From positions 2,232,001 through 2,296,000 of the forward strand of contig NZ_CP119988.1 of assembly GCF_029338515.1 (NCBI RefSeq): DNA of 64,000 nt, given 5' to 3'. A program made the translations under genes and the position numbers. A model generated the notes under the pieces. The model was not told the origin of the DNA. It searched no databases and saw nothing but the letters and a program-made list of their open reading frames with translations. Positions 35,345 through 43,844 of this stretch are shown piece after piece; within the stretch, counting starts at the first letter, position 1; each line of letters opens with the position of its first letter. This stretch comes from Haloglomus litoreum (GTDB lineage: Archaea > Halobacteriota > Halobacteria > Halobacteriales > Haloarculaceae).

Positions 35345-37501
35345 TTACTCGGTGGCCTCGATGGTGGCGAGCGCGCTCCCCTCCAGGTCGAAGCCGAGCA
35401 GGTCCCCGGAGAACCGGTAGGTGTCGGTCCCCGTCTCGACGGTCCCCTCGACGACGGTCCCGGAGATGGTGTCCTCGCTCTCGAGGGAGTCGCCGGTGCC
35501 GGCGGAGACCTCGCCACTCACCTCGAACCGGTAGGTCGCGGGGTCGCCCGACCCCATCCCGTCGAAGCTGATGGTGTTCGGGAGGTCCGGTCCGGCGACC
35601 AGCTCGTCGACGGTCACCTCGGCACCGTCGTAGCGCAGGACGTAGTTCGACGCCTCCGTGCTGGCGGTGAACGCGGTCACCTCGCCGGTGAGGTCGAAGC
35701 TGTCCCCGTAGCCGTTGCCTGTCACACCGGCCACGGTGTACGTGCCGTCGCCGTTGTCGGTGATGGTGTCGTTGCCCTCGGCCTTCAGTCGGGTCCCATC
35801 CGCGGCCTTCGTGGGCTCGCCGTCCGTGGTGAACTCGTAGCTGAACTTCGGGCCGCTCTCGACGGCGACGATCTCCAGCCGGGTGCTGGCGGGCGCAGGG
35901 TCGTCGTCGCCCCCGCCACCGAGCATGTCGGCGGTCACCTCGTCGCCGTCCAGCAGGAGCGTGTAGTTGTCGGCGTCCGTGCTGGCACCGAAGCCGGCGA
36001 ACTCGCCCTCGACCCGGAAGCTGTCGCCGTAGCCGTTGCCGGTCTCGCCCGTCACCGTGAACGTGCCGTCACCGTTGTCGGTGATGGTGTCGTTCCCGTC
36101 GGCCTCCAGCGTGCTCCCGTCCTGGACCTTCGTGACCGGCCCCGTCGCGGTGAACTCGTAGCTGAACTTCGGGCCGCCGTCGACGGCCTCGACGACGAAC
36201 AGGCGGCCGGTCGTGTCGCTCCCGCCTGACGAGCCGCCGTCCGTGGAGCCGCCGTCCGTGGAGCCATCGTCGGTCGGGGTCGCTGTGGCCGTCGGGGTGG
36301 GGGTAGCCGTGGCCGTCGGCGTCGGGGTGGGCGTCGACGTAGCGGTCGGTGTCGACGTGCTGGTGGAGTCGTCCCCGTCCGTCCCGTCCGAGGGGTCCGG
36401 GTCCGCGGTCGGACAGCTGTCCCCGACGCAGACGTCCTCCAGGCTGGAGGGGTAGCTCAGGTCGCCGTCGCCCGTGATGGAGATGCCCTCCGAGGTCCAG
36501 CCGTCGGTGGCGGTGTCGCCGCTGATGGCGGTGGCGCCCGAGTTGTTGTAGACCCGCACGTCCCGGAAGACGCCGCTGGTGCCGTCCGCCTCGGGGTGCA
36601 TCTGGATCGGCGAGGCGGCGCCGTCCCAGGAGTGGTAGATGTCGCAGTCCTCGACGAGCATGTCGTCGCCAGGCTCGCGGATACGCAGGCCACGCTGCGC
36701 GGTCCCATCGTCCCCGATGTCCGTCGACTCGGCGTCGTTGACGATGGTGACGCCGATGGCGTGGCTGTTGTTCGAGCCCAGGCGGACGCCGGCGACGTTG
36801 TTGTTCTTGTAGAGGCCTCCCTCGACGTAGACCGGGCCCTGCTGACCGTCGGAGGGCTTGCCCGGCGCGCTGGCGTAGAGCCCGTTGTTCGAGAAGTCCT
36901 CCAGGTGGACGTTCCGGAGCGTCAGCGTCCCGGCGTGGTCCGGCGGGACGTAGATACCGGTCGCGTCACCGAACTGGCCCTCCATGCCGTCCGGGAGCGC
37001 GACGTTCTCGAGCACGAGGTCGGCGTCACTGGCGGCCTCCAGCCGCCAGCGGCTGTCGTTGCCGTCGCACTCGCCGCGGATGGTGATGTTCCGGAACTCG
37101 ACGGTCCCGCCCGTCGCACGGGTCGTCGGGGCACGGTGCATCCCGTCCGGGTGCCGGAGGACGACCTGGCCGTCGCCGACGAGACCCGCGTCCGCGAAGC
37201 TCCCCCCGATGCCGTCGCCGTTCCACTCGTACTCCCCCGCCGGGATGACGACCTCGTTCCCGTCCTCGAAGAACTCCTCCAGATACGGGTCGATCTCGTC
37301 GCCGGGGGCGAGGCCCTCGTCGCCGAGGTTCACCCTCGTGGCGGCCGACACTGAACCCAGCGCCTGCGAGAGCCCGACACCGACCGCAGCCACGCCGGTC
37401 GCCTTGAGGAGGGACCGACGGCTGAACGAGCCCTTACCGCCTCGCTCCTGCCCGGTAGTTGCGACCTTCTCATCCGTATCGTCTCCCTGGCGTTCTGCCA
37501 T
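35345..37501 (-). CDS. Tat-exported right-handed beta-helix protein with Thr-rich linker and repeated C-terminal domains
   Basis: A 718-residue protein. A twin-arginine signal (FSRRSLLKATGVAAVG) precedes a parallel beta-helix region (about 60-360) containing NNGLYASAPGKP, GPVYVEGGLYKNNNVAGVRLG and RGLRIREPGDDMLVEDCDIY, typical of pectate-lyase-like folds. A Thr/Pro/Asp linker follows, then two ~95-residue repeats that share KFSYEFT, NDTITDNGDGT and GNGYGDSF, and a third diverged copy. Likely a secreted polysaccharide-binding or -cleaving protein. Its helix region is paralogous to that of the gene at 41195-42718. No catalytic residues can be fixed. Confidence 0.85.
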   Translation of the reverse strand: MAERQGDDTDEKVATTGQERGGKGSFSRRSLLKATGVAAVGVGLSQALGSVSAATRVNLGDEGLAPGDEIDPYLEEFFEDGNEVVIPAGEYEWNGDGIGGSFADAGLVGDGQVVLRHPDGMHRAPTTRATGGTVEFRNITIRGECDGNDSRWRLEAASDADLVLENVALPDGMEGQFGDATGIYVPPDHAGTLTLRNVHLEDFSNNGLYASAPGKPSDGQQGPVYVEGGLYKNNNVAGVRLGSNNSHAIGVTIVNDAESTDIGDDGTAQRGLRIREPGDDMLVEDCDIYHSWDGAASPIQMHPEADGTSGVFRDVRVYNNSGATAISGDTATDGWTSEGISITGDGDLSYPSSLEDVCVGDSCPTADPDPSDGTDGDDSTSTSTPTATSTPTPTPTATATPTPTATATPTDDGSTDGGSTDGGSSGGSDTTGRLFVVEAVDGGPKFSYEFTATGPVTKVQDGSTLEADGNDTITDNGDGTFTVTGETGNGYGDSFRVEGEFAGFGASTDADNYTLLLDGDEVTADMLGGGGDDDPAPASTRLEIVAVESGPKFSYEFTTDGEPTKAADGTRLKAEGNDTITDNGDGTYTVAGVTGNGYGDSFDLTGEVTAFTASTEASNYVLRYDGAEVTVDELVAGPDLPNTISFDGMGSGDPATYRFEVSGEVSAGTGDSLESEDTISGTVVEGTVETGTDTYRFSGDLLGFDLEGSALATIEATE

Positions 37502-37524
37502 GGCCGGGTAGGACGGTGTTACTC

Positions 37525-37532
37525 GTATAATT
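37525..37532 (-). promoter_or_regulatory. TATA-like promoter of the beta-helix gene
   Basis: AATTATAC on the minus strand, centred about 28 bases before ATG 37501. Confidence 0.6.
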
Positions 37533-37570
37533 GAACTGACGAACTCCTCACCAGATCCCCACCGAATCGC

Positions 37571-37590
37571 CCCCGGTTAGCTACGGATAC
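37571..37590. repeat. copy 2 of the GTAGCTAC 20-mer
   Basis: CCCCGGTTAGCTACGGATAC, 19 of 20 bases identical to 17651-17670. It lies 70 bases before the start of the beta-helix gene. Confidence 0.5.
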
Positions 37591-38552
37591 TGCCGGTTAC
37601 TTACCAGAGCCAGCGTTCGCGTTAGTGAGTGTCTACCGCGACGAGAGATGCTCGGCATCTCCGTATTTCGGCCAGTAGGCACGACTTACAGCGGGATACG
37701 TGGATATCGCCGGGAAACCCCTGTTCAGCTGGCGCGCGGTGGGAGGGGCCGACGTGACCGTGGTGACCGGTAGGTACCGCGAGAGCCACCGATGTCCGTC
37801 GTAATCACCCCGTAACCGGTCCGGCAACACCGGTAATCCGATACTTCGTCGGGGCCGGCCGCGCGGCGAGGAGTCACTCAGCGGAATATCCAGGACAGGT
37901 GGCAGTTTCGGGCCAGATATCTCATATGGATTGCATTGGAACTCGTTATCTGGCCAGCAAGTCACATACTGGGCATCGAGGTGGAAAAGCATGGGCTGTC
38001 ACGGTTCCACGTCACGATACCGGTTCGTCACTCCGTATCCAGCCGGGCCGGCGCCACGACCCGTCGGCGCGTCGCCTGTCGAGCAGCGGTCGCCCGGTGG
38101 GTTGCCCCGGGTCGCCGTGGCCCGCCGCGCGCGCCGTCCTCCGAGTACGTCGGCGCCGCATCTCTCTCCTCCAGGGCGGGTCGTTCCCATCACGGGATGG
38201 GGCCAGGTAACGCCGGGCCCGAATCCCGGGCGGCCCTCCCGCGAACGGCTCTCGACACCGGATTCGCGTTCGGAGTCGGGCGTCGATGCCGTGCGTGCCA
38301 GGCACCCCTACGCTCGCGGGTTCCCGTCAGATGGTGACACGGTGGACGCTCCGTGGGCTCGGGCGGGAGGCGACGACCCTGGGGGCCGTGACCGAGGGGG
38401 CCCTGGAACCCAGGCGGAGGGTGAGGACCAAGGATGTGGCGACGGCGTGAGCGGACACGACGAATCGCGGCGGGCGGCTGCATCCACCGGGCCATGGAGG
38501 AGAGCGGCGGCGATACCCCCGGCTCGATGGGCTCGCGGGAGCGCGGCCGTGG

Positions 38553-39050
38553 TCAGGAGGGCTGCTCGAACGCGCCCCATCCCGCGGTGAGGAGGCGCGT
38601 GATCGTGGGGTAGAGCCCGCCGAGCACGAGCCCGTAGAGGGCGTGCCCGGCCAGGGACTCCATCGTCAGGTTCGGGATGGCGGGCGCACTCGCGCCGACC
38701 GCGCCCAGCCACAGCGGGAGCGCGACGCCCCCCGCGACCACCCAGAGGAGCACCCCGTACAGGGTGCCGAGGACGACACCACCGCCCCGGCTTCCGACGA
38801 ACGCCGACAGCCGCGAACCGGTCACCGCCGCCGCGAAGCCGAACGCGAAGACGACGCTGACGAGCAGGTGGACGGCCCATCCCGCCGCGAGCGAGTCGGA
38901 CCCGACGAGCGAGGCGATGGTTGGCATGGTGCCGCCGGCCTGAAGGTAGAGGCCGAAGACGGCTCCGGCGGTGATGCCCGCGATTCCGGCGCCGAGCGCA
39001 CGGCGCTCGGTCGGTACCTCCGCCAGCTCCGTGACATCGGTGATGGCCAT
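38553..39050 (-). CDS. conserved haloarchaeal membrane protein, four to five spans
   Basis: A 165-residue Gly/Ala-rich membrane protein: GAGIAGITAGAVFGLYLQAG, WAVHLLVSVVFAFGFAAAV, VVLGTLYGVLLWVVAGGVALPLWLGAVG and ALYGLVLGGLYPTI. The spacing of H-L and LPLWL motifs is as I recall from small haloarchaeal proteins of unknown function. A TATA-like CTTATTCC lies about 38 bases upstream and a partial GTAGCTACGG element (39104-39113) about 55 bases upstream. Confidence 0.75.
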   Translation of the reverse strand: MAITDVTELAEVPTERRALGAGIAGITAGAVFGLYLQAGGTMPTIASLVGSDSLAAGWAVHLLVSVVFAFGFAAAVTGSRLSAFVGSRGGGVVLGTLYGVLLWVVAGGVALPLWLGAVGASAPAIPNLTMESLAGHALYGLVLGGLYPTITRLLTAGWGAFEQPS

Positions 39051-39103
39051 GGGGATCCCTCGGTGGGAACCGTCGCTCGCTGGCGGAATAAGCCAATTCG
39101 CCA

Positions 39104-39113
39104 GGTAGCTACG
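39104..39113. repeat. partial copy of the GTAGCTAC element
   Basis: GTAGCTACGG, sharing the palindromic core with the two 20-mers, 54 bases before the start of the membrane protein gene at 39050. Confidence 0.35.
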
Positions 39114-39263
39114 GGGAGCCTGCGAGGTGGTGATGCCGCCCGGCGCCGACCTGCCACCCGGGCGGGACCCGCGGCGGCCCCCTCGAGGCCGCTGGCGGGT
39201 GGTCGTCGTGCGATGCTCGGGCGTGGCCCGCGGAGAGGTCGCGGTGGGCGAGGTCGCCGTGGT

Positions 39264-39473
39264 CTAGACCTCCTCGTGGACGGGGAAGGCCACCTCGACG
39301 GTCGACTTGTACTCGACGACCTCGCCGTTCTCGACACTCGCGGTCCAGTCCTCGACCTCCACGCCGCGGATGTCGTCGACGCTCGCCGACGCCCGGCGGA
39401 CCGCCTCCTCGGCGGCCGCCTCCCAGGATTCGTCGGACGTGCCCAGTACCTTGATTATCTTGACTGCGGTCAT
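39264..39473 (-). CDS. dodecin, flavin-binding protein
   Basis: A 69-residue protein with the full dodecin pattern: VKIIKVLGTSDESWEAAAEEAVRRA, then VEVEDWTASVENGEVVEYKSTVEVAF, where the Trp stacks on the isoalloxazine ring. Dodecins form hollow dodecamers that store or buffer flavins; the first was characterised in Halobacterium. The length is exactly that of the family. Confidence 0.95.
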   Translation of the reverse strand: MTAVKIIKVLGTSDESWEAAAEEAVRRASASVDDIRGVEVEDWTASVENGEVVEYKSTVEVAFPVHEEV

Positions 39474-39569
39474 GATGTGTCCCCCCGGGCCGAGCGGCGC
39501 CGGAGGGTGGTCGAACGGTCGTCGAACTGGTAGATGAAGCCACGACCGAGTCCCGGTCAGTGAGATAGG

Positions 39570-39731
39570 TCACGGGGGAAGCGCGGTGCGGAACAGCCGG
39601 AGGTAGCAGAGCCAGCAACAGCCCGCCGGTCGCCCGCGCCAGCAGTCCTTCCGCCAGGCAGGGAGGTGCAACTGCCCCCGCGGACCACGGAACCGATGCT
39701 CGTTCGGGGTCGCGGCTGTCTCGTCGCTCAT
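39570..39731 (-). CDS. 53-residue Cys/Arg-rich small protein
   Basis: An ORF below common length cut-offs: MSDETAATPNEHRF at the start, then WRKDCWRGRPAGCCWLCYLRLF, with four cysteines in a short span. A TATA-like CGTATAC (39760-39766) is centred 32 bases upstream of ATG 39731, and the start MSDE is typical of haloarchaeal genes. No family known. The four-Cys cluster could bind metal or be lipid-modified. Confidence 0.45.
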   Translation of the reverse strand: MSDETAATPNEHRFRGPRGQLHLPAWRKDCWRGRPAGCCWLCYLRLFRTALPP

Positions 39732-39759
39732 AGGGCAACCGGTTTCCGCAGTCCCCTGA

Positions 39760-39766
39760 GTATACG
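39760..39766 (-). promoter_or_regulatory. TATA-like promoter of the 53-residue ORF
   Basis: CGTATAC on the minus strand, centred 32 bases before ATG 39731. Confidence 0.45.
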
Positions 39767-39844
39767 CCGCCTACTGGCCGCTACAGCGCGCCCGGTGGTT
39801 CCAGCCCGCCCACCGTCTCCCGTCCGCACCAACCCGCTCGCCGC

Positions 39845-41032
39845 CTACCGCCCACGGAGCGCGTCGCTCACGGTCCGGGCGAATGGGCCCGGGTCGTCGA
39901 GTCGGAGGTGGTCGAACCTGGGGTCGGTGAGACAGGTGCCGGCCACCGCCAGCGCCTCGCGCAGCAGCGACGGCCGGGCGACGTGCGGGGAGTCGTCGCG
40001 ACGGATGCTGCGGAGGTAGCCGAGCTCGCCCTTCAGCAGATGGCTGGCCGACCCCACCTCGTACGAGGGGTCGATGGCCTCCGGCCGCCCCGAGGCGAGG
40101 AGCCAGTAGTCGTGGGGGAAGTCGGCGCCCGCACGGACCGTCGCCGGGAGCGACTGCCACATCCGGGGGTTGATCTCCGTGAGGACGAACTCGCCCGTCT
40201 CGGCGTCACGCATGTACTCGATGCAGGCCAGCCCGTGCCAGTCGAGGTGGTTCAGGAGCTTCCGTGCGACCGTCTCCAGCCGCGGGATGTAGACCGAGCG
40301 GCGGAACACGCCGCCACCGCCGACGTAGGAGTTGCCGCGGATCTGTCGGTGCTGGAAGGTCACCAGCGGCTCGCCCTGGTCGTACAGCGCCGCGACCATG
40401 TACTCGTCCTCGCTCCGGATGTACTCCTGCGTGATCGGGACGTGACCCATCGACTCGCGGAACGCCTCGACGTCCGGTGCCTCGTTCGGCGTCAGGTGGG
40501 GGACCTCCTTCACCGTCGCCGTCTCGCCCGGGGCGAGGTCGTCGACGTAGGTGTCGACCAGGAGGTTGTACCGCGACTTGACGATCCGCTCACCGCTCCA
40601 GTCGGTCACGTCGGTCAGTTCGGCCGTGTCGGGGACGGGGACGCCGGCGGCCTCGGCGGCGGCCGCCAGCTCCAGCCGGTCGTGGACGGTCCTGAGCTGG
40701 GCCGGTGTCGGGACCGGCACGTCGACGTGCTCCGCGAAGGCCTCGTGGAACCTCGAGAGGACGTACACGTCCTCCTCCCGCATCGGGACGACCGTCCGGA
40801 CCGCGGGACGCTCGGCCAGTTCGAGGAGCGCATCGCGGTACGCGAGCAGGTCCTCGTCCGGCGGCGGCACGTGGGCGGCCTCGGCACAGAAGCGCGACCG
40901 GAACTCGGGCGCCCGCCGGTCGTCGGACGCGACGATGGTGTGGAGCCCCCGGCGTCCGAGCGACCGGACGGTCGGATAACAGCCCACGTGGCCGGTCGGT
41001 ATCACCACGGCGTCGCGCTCGGCCGCACTCAT
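39845..41032 (-). CDS. ATP-grasp carboxylate-amine ligase-like protein
   Basis: A 395-residue protein. The N-domain has VVIPTGHVGCYPTVRSLGRRG; the ATP-grasp part has RIVKSRYN, ITQEYIRSEDEYMVAALYD, FQHRQIRGNSYVGGGGVFRR and FVLTEINPRMWQSLPATV, where the last supplies metal-binding Glu and Asn. Such ligases couple an acid to an amine using ATP. In glycan islands they may add amino acids to uronic acids; that is inference. Its ATG at 41032 overlaps the TGA of the 41-codon leader ORF. Confidence 0.88.
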   Translation of the reverse strand: MSAAERDAVVIPTGHVGCYPTVRSLGRRGLHTIVASDDRRAPEFRSRFCAEAAHVPPPDEDLLAYRDALLELAERPAVRTVVPMREEDVYVLSRFHEAFAEHVDVPVPTPAQLRTVHDRLELAAAAEAAGVPVPDTAELTDVTDWSGERIVKSRYNLLVDTYVDDLAPGETATVKEVPHLTPNEAPDVEAFRESMGHVPITQEYIRSEDEYMVAALYDQGEPLVTFQHRQIRGNSYVGGGGVFRRSVYIPRLETVARKLLNHLDWHGLACIEYMRDAETGEFVLTEINPRMWQSLPATVRAGADFPHDYWLLASGRPEAIDPSYEVGSASHLLKGELGYLRSIRRDDSPHVARPSLLREALAVAGTCLTDPRFDHLRLDDPGPFARTVSDALRGR

Positions 41033-41154
41033 CGCTCCACTCCCGACCCCGTACCGTCGGTCGCGGGCGGTCGGCCGCTCCGTGTGGGGTCGCAGGCCCG
41101 CGGTTGGCGTCGGTTCACCGACCGGGATGCGCTGACGGACGTACTGTCGCACAT
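41029..41154 (-). CDS. leader ORF before the ATP-grasp gene
   Basis: A 41-codon ORF (MCDSTSVSASRSVNRRQ...GVER) whose ATG at 41154 is 31 bases after the CATAACG-like element (41181-41188). Its TGA overlaps the ATP-grasp ATG as ATGA. Basic, Arg/Ser-rich, unlike normal haloarchaeal proteins. Confidence 0.4.
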   Translation of the reverse strand: MCDSTSVSASRSVNRRQPRACDPTRSGRPPATDGTGSGVER

Positions 41155-41180
41155 GGCCGAGAGGACCCCGCTGGAGGGCT

Positions 41181-41188
41181 TCGTTACC
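41181..41188 (-). promoter_or_regulatory. GGTAACGA promoter element of the ATP-grasp unit
   Basis: Minus-strand GGGTAACGAAG, 31 bases before the leader-ORF ATG and about 153 before the main ATG. Confidence 0.5.
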
Positions 41189-41194
41189 CGCCGG

Positions 41195-42718
41195 CTACCG
41201 GAACGTCCCGTGCCGACTGGTCGCCGGGCCGTTCCGGACCGCTCCCGTACCGGCCCGGGGGTCGGTGAGGCGTCCTCGGCGGGCCAGGCGACTGGCGGTC
41301 CCCGTGGTGGTCGTGGCCTCGCAGGTGTCCTCGACATCCCGGGTCTCGGCGGTGGACTCCTCCAGCACGATGGCCTCGCCCGTCACGTCGATACCGGCGT
41401 CGCTGATGCGGTTGTCGTTCGAGCGGAGGAGCCGGATCCCGTCGCGCGAGTCCCCGGTCTGCTGGATGCAGAGGTTCTCAAACCGGGAGTCGTTCCGGTC
41501 CACGACGTTGACCGCCGCGACGCCGGCGGCGGCGCCGGTGATCTCGACGTTGCGGAGCGTGACCGCCGTCGAGATGTCGTCGTCGTCCTCGTACTCGTCG
41601 ATGGGGCTCTTCGCCAGTACCGCGGCCACCCCGTCGGCGTCGATACGGATGGTCGTGTCGCGGATCTCGGCCTCGCGCATGTGGGTCGAGACCGTGATCG
41701 CCCCGTCGCTGGCGGCGACCTCCAGCATCTCCACGGTACAGCCCTCCACCAGCGCCTCCGTCCCCTCCCGGAGCCGGATGCCCCGCGTGTTCTCCACCTT
41801 CTCCGAGAGCCCGTCGGCGCGCACGTGCACGTCCCGGACGACGGCCCCGTCGCCGACCCGGACGTTCGCGATGGCGTTGTTGGCGTAGTAGCCCCCCTCG
41901 ACGGTGACCGGCCCCGTCGCGGCCGAGGCGTACAGGCCGTTGTCGGGGAAGCCGACGATCCGGCAGTCGCGGAAGGTCAGCGACCCCTCGCTGTCACCGG
42001 TCACCAGACAGCCCGTGATGGGGAGGTCTCGCCTCGCGCCGTCCGGGAGGTGCATGCGCTCGACCAGCCCGGAGCCGTCGGGGTCCATCACGTCGAACCG
42101 CATCATGTCCTGGTCGACGTCCTGCTCGCCCCGGACGGTCACGTCGCGGACGACCATCCCGTCGGCGATGCGGATGTTGAGTGGGCGTGCGCCGGTGGAC
42201 TCGGCGCGGAAATCGAACGTCAGCCCCTCGATGCGGAGGTCCCGGCCGTCGTTGAACAGGAACATCGTCCGTCGGTAGCCGTCCGGCGGCCGGACCGTCG
42301 CTTCCGGCCCGACGATGGCCAACCGCTCGAAGTCGTCGAACAACCAGTCGTCCGCCATCAGGTAGGTCCCCTCGGCGAGATACAGCAGGGTGTCGTCGGC
42401 CGCGTGCTCCTCGAACAGCGGGATGATATCCTCCTTGCCGGTGGGGTCCGCGCCGGCACGCTCGAGGTCCACCACCGTCCCGTACTCGTCGACGTACGGG
42501 ATGTCCTCCCGGCGCGTCGGCGTCGGCTCGGCGTCCGTTCCCGTGGGTGTCCCCCGACCGGTCGGGGTCTCGGTCGGGGTCTCGGTCGGGGTCTCGGTCG
42601 GCGGCTCCTCGTTCGATTCCACGAGTGAACAGCCCGCCAGACCAGCTGTCGCCCCCGCAGCGCCGAGCCCACGGAGCAGGGTCCGGCGGTCGATAGGGTC
42701 CTCGGTACGGTCGCTCAC
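41195..42718 (-). CDS. Tat-exported lipoprotein with right-handed beta-helix
   Basis: A 507-residue protein. The signal IDRRTLLRGLGAAGATAGLAGC ends in a lipobox Cys, followed by a TETPTETPTETPTG spacer and a parallel beta-helix (about 90-450) with PDNGLYASAATGPVTVEGGYYANN and RGIRLREGTEALVEGC, clearly similar to the protein at 35345-37501. The spacer suggests a surface-anchored enzyme or binder acting on a glycan. No ATG is near; the GTG at 42718 is used because a CATAACAA element lies 30 bases upstream. Confidence 0.85.
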   Translation of the reverse strand: MSDRTEDPIDRRTLLRGLGAAGATAGLAGCSLVESNEEPPTETPTETPTETPTGRGTPTGTDAEPTPTRREDIPYVDEYGTVVDLERAGADPTGKEDIIPLFEEHAADDTLLYLAEGTYLMADDWLFDDFERLAIVGPEATVRPPDGYRRTMFLFNDGRDLRIEGLTFDFRAESTGARPLNIRIADGMVVRDVTVRGEQDVDQDMMRFDVMDPDGSGLVERMHLPDGARRDLPITGCLVTGDSEGSLTFRDCRIVGFPDNGLYASAATGPVTVEGGYYANNAIANVRVGDGAVVRDVHVRADGLSEKVENTRGIRLREGTEALVEGCTVEMLEVAASDGAITVSTHMREAEIRDTTIRIDADGVAAVLAKSPIDEYEDDDDISTAVTLRNVEITGAAAGVAAVNVVDRNDSRFENLCIQQTGDSRDGIRLLRSNDNRISDAGIDVTGEAIVLEESTAETRDVEDTCEATTTTGTASRLARRGRLTDPRAGTGAVRNGPATSRHGTFR

Positions 42719-42742
42719 GTGCGGAGACGGCGGCCACGGGGC

Positions 42743-42751
42743 ATTGTTATG
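42743..42751 (-). promoter_or_regulatory. GCATAACAA promoter element of the beta-helix lipoprotein
   Basis: Minus-strand GCATAACAAT centred about 30 bases before the GTG at 42718. Confidence 0.6.
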
Positions 42752-42893
42752 CCCGTTGTACCGGGGGTAGACCGGCCCTATTCGTCGTCGCCGGGGTAGG
42801 CTGTTCCTGTGGCTCGTCGTCGAGAGAACGCACGGCGGGCTCTCAAGCGGAAGGGATCGCCGGGGCCCTCCACGAGTGGCTTCCCGGAGGCGG

Positions 42894-43658
42894 CTAGTCA
42901 ACGTCGAGTGGCTTCCCGGAAGTGGTCCGCCGTGGCGGGGTGTAGCAGTACTCGTCGACGTTGTACTTCTTCTCGACGAACTGATCGAGCATGAACTGGC
43001 GGATTCGCCCGAGTTCGCGGTCGATCTCCGAGCGGAGCCTGTCCTCGAAGGACGCGTCCCGCTCGCCCCACAGCCCCGGATGCGTGAGCACCTGCAGCGC
43101 ATCGGGCGTCCCGCCCTGTGCCAGCGGCGGCTCGTCGCGCCACCGCATGTTCGAGTCACTCAGGTAACACACCTCCGAGAAGAACCGGGGCTCGTAGGTG
43201 CTGACGAAGCCGTCGTAGCTCCGGCCGAACACCCACTCCGGCGGACGGTGGAAGGAGAGGACGCGCGACGGCCGCTCGACCACCCCCGAGAGGATGTCGA
43301 ACTCGGCCGCCGCCCGCTCGCGGAGCTCGCGTCGGCCGGGGTCGGCATCCCAGTACTGGTGCGTGCTGAAGTGGAGCCCCACGTCGTGACCCATCGCCTG
43401 GATCTCGGCGACGATCTCCCGGGTCGGCTTGAAGCCGAGGTTGTAGGCGGGAGACGTGACCAGGAACAGGTACGTCGACTGCAGCCCAGCCTCGCTCTCG
43501 ATGGATGCGATCCGGAGTGCCTTCCGGGGGGAGAAATCCACGTCGTGACGGAGGTACAGGTCGCCGCTACTCGGGGGCTCGGTGTACCGGCGCGACCGGT
43601 ACCCCCGGTCCTGGAGCGTCCGGAGGAACCCCCGGTACCAGTCGTAGGTGAACGTCAC
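42894..43658 (-). CDS. polysaccharide deacetylase-like protein, short form
   Basis: A 254-residue protein of the NodB-like fold: LYLRHDVDFSPRKAL carries the HDVD metal motif, VGLHFSTHQYWD the second His site, and LTHPGLWGE a late His. These enzymes act on amino-sugar glycans, although the second-shell residues differ from classical deacetylases. Start: a GTG at 43658 overlaps the TGA of the upstream 55-codon ORF as GTGA and is preferred; a GTG at 43667 is the alternative. Confidence 0.8.
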   Translation of the reverse strand: MTFTYDWYRGFLRTLQDRGYRSRRYTEPPSSGDLYLRHDVDFSPRKALRIASIESEAGLQSTYLFLVTSPAYNLGFKPTREIVAEIQAMGHDVGLHFSTHQYWDADPGRRELRERAAAEFDILSGVVERPSRVLSFHRPPEWVFGRSYDGFVSTYEPRFFSEVCYLSDSNMRWRDEPPLAQGGTPDALQVLTHPGLWGERDASFEDRLRSEIDRELGRIRQFMLDQFVEKKYNVDEYCYTPPRRTTSGKPLDVD

Positions 43659-43822
43659 GTCGCCCACGACGGTCCACCTCCGAGCGACCGGGGAGTCGGA
43701 CAGCAGCGGTCGGTACGCGGGACCGGGAGGCTACCGGCTGGTACACCACGCCTGCAGCCGTGCGGGACGGGGTGGTTCGACGCCGGGCGCCCCGACCGCG
43801 GCCGGCGTGGTTCGTCTATCAT
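43655..43822 (-). CDS. leader ORF before the short deacetylase gene
   Basis: A 55-codon ORF (MIDEPRRPRSGRPAS...GPSWAT). ATG 43822 is 26 and 32 bases after the two copies of the element at 43845-43857, and its TGA overlaps the GTG of the deacetylase gene. Arg/Pro-rich; no motif apart from a CC pair. Confidence 0.4.
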   Translation of the reverse strand: MIDEPRRPRSGRPASNHPVPHGCRRGVPAGSLPVPRTDRCCPTPRSLGGGPSWAT

Positions 43823-43844
43823 ACCGGGTCGTGGCCGCCAGACG

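Larger units (their letters stand above)
37502..38552. other. 1.05-kb region without a supported gene
   Basis: The left half (to about 38000) is clearly less GC-rich than the rest and contains copy 2 of the GTAGCTAC 20-mer, several CGGTTA/GGTAAC words and ATATC clusters. A 119-codon minus ORF (37633-37992) there is neutral to basic and shows no motif. The right half is extremely GC-rich, with open frames in several phases that look like shadows. It may be a decayed gene or an old insertion site. Confidence 0.5.

Noticed and set aside
36440-36465. TAGCTCAGG resembling a tRNA D-arm
   Set aside because: It lies in the beta-helix coding sequence and no acceptor or T-arm partner is present.
37633-37992. 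119-codon minus-strand ORF
   Set aside because: Neutral to basic, no motif, no promoter at a suitable distance; kept only as part of the gene-poor region.
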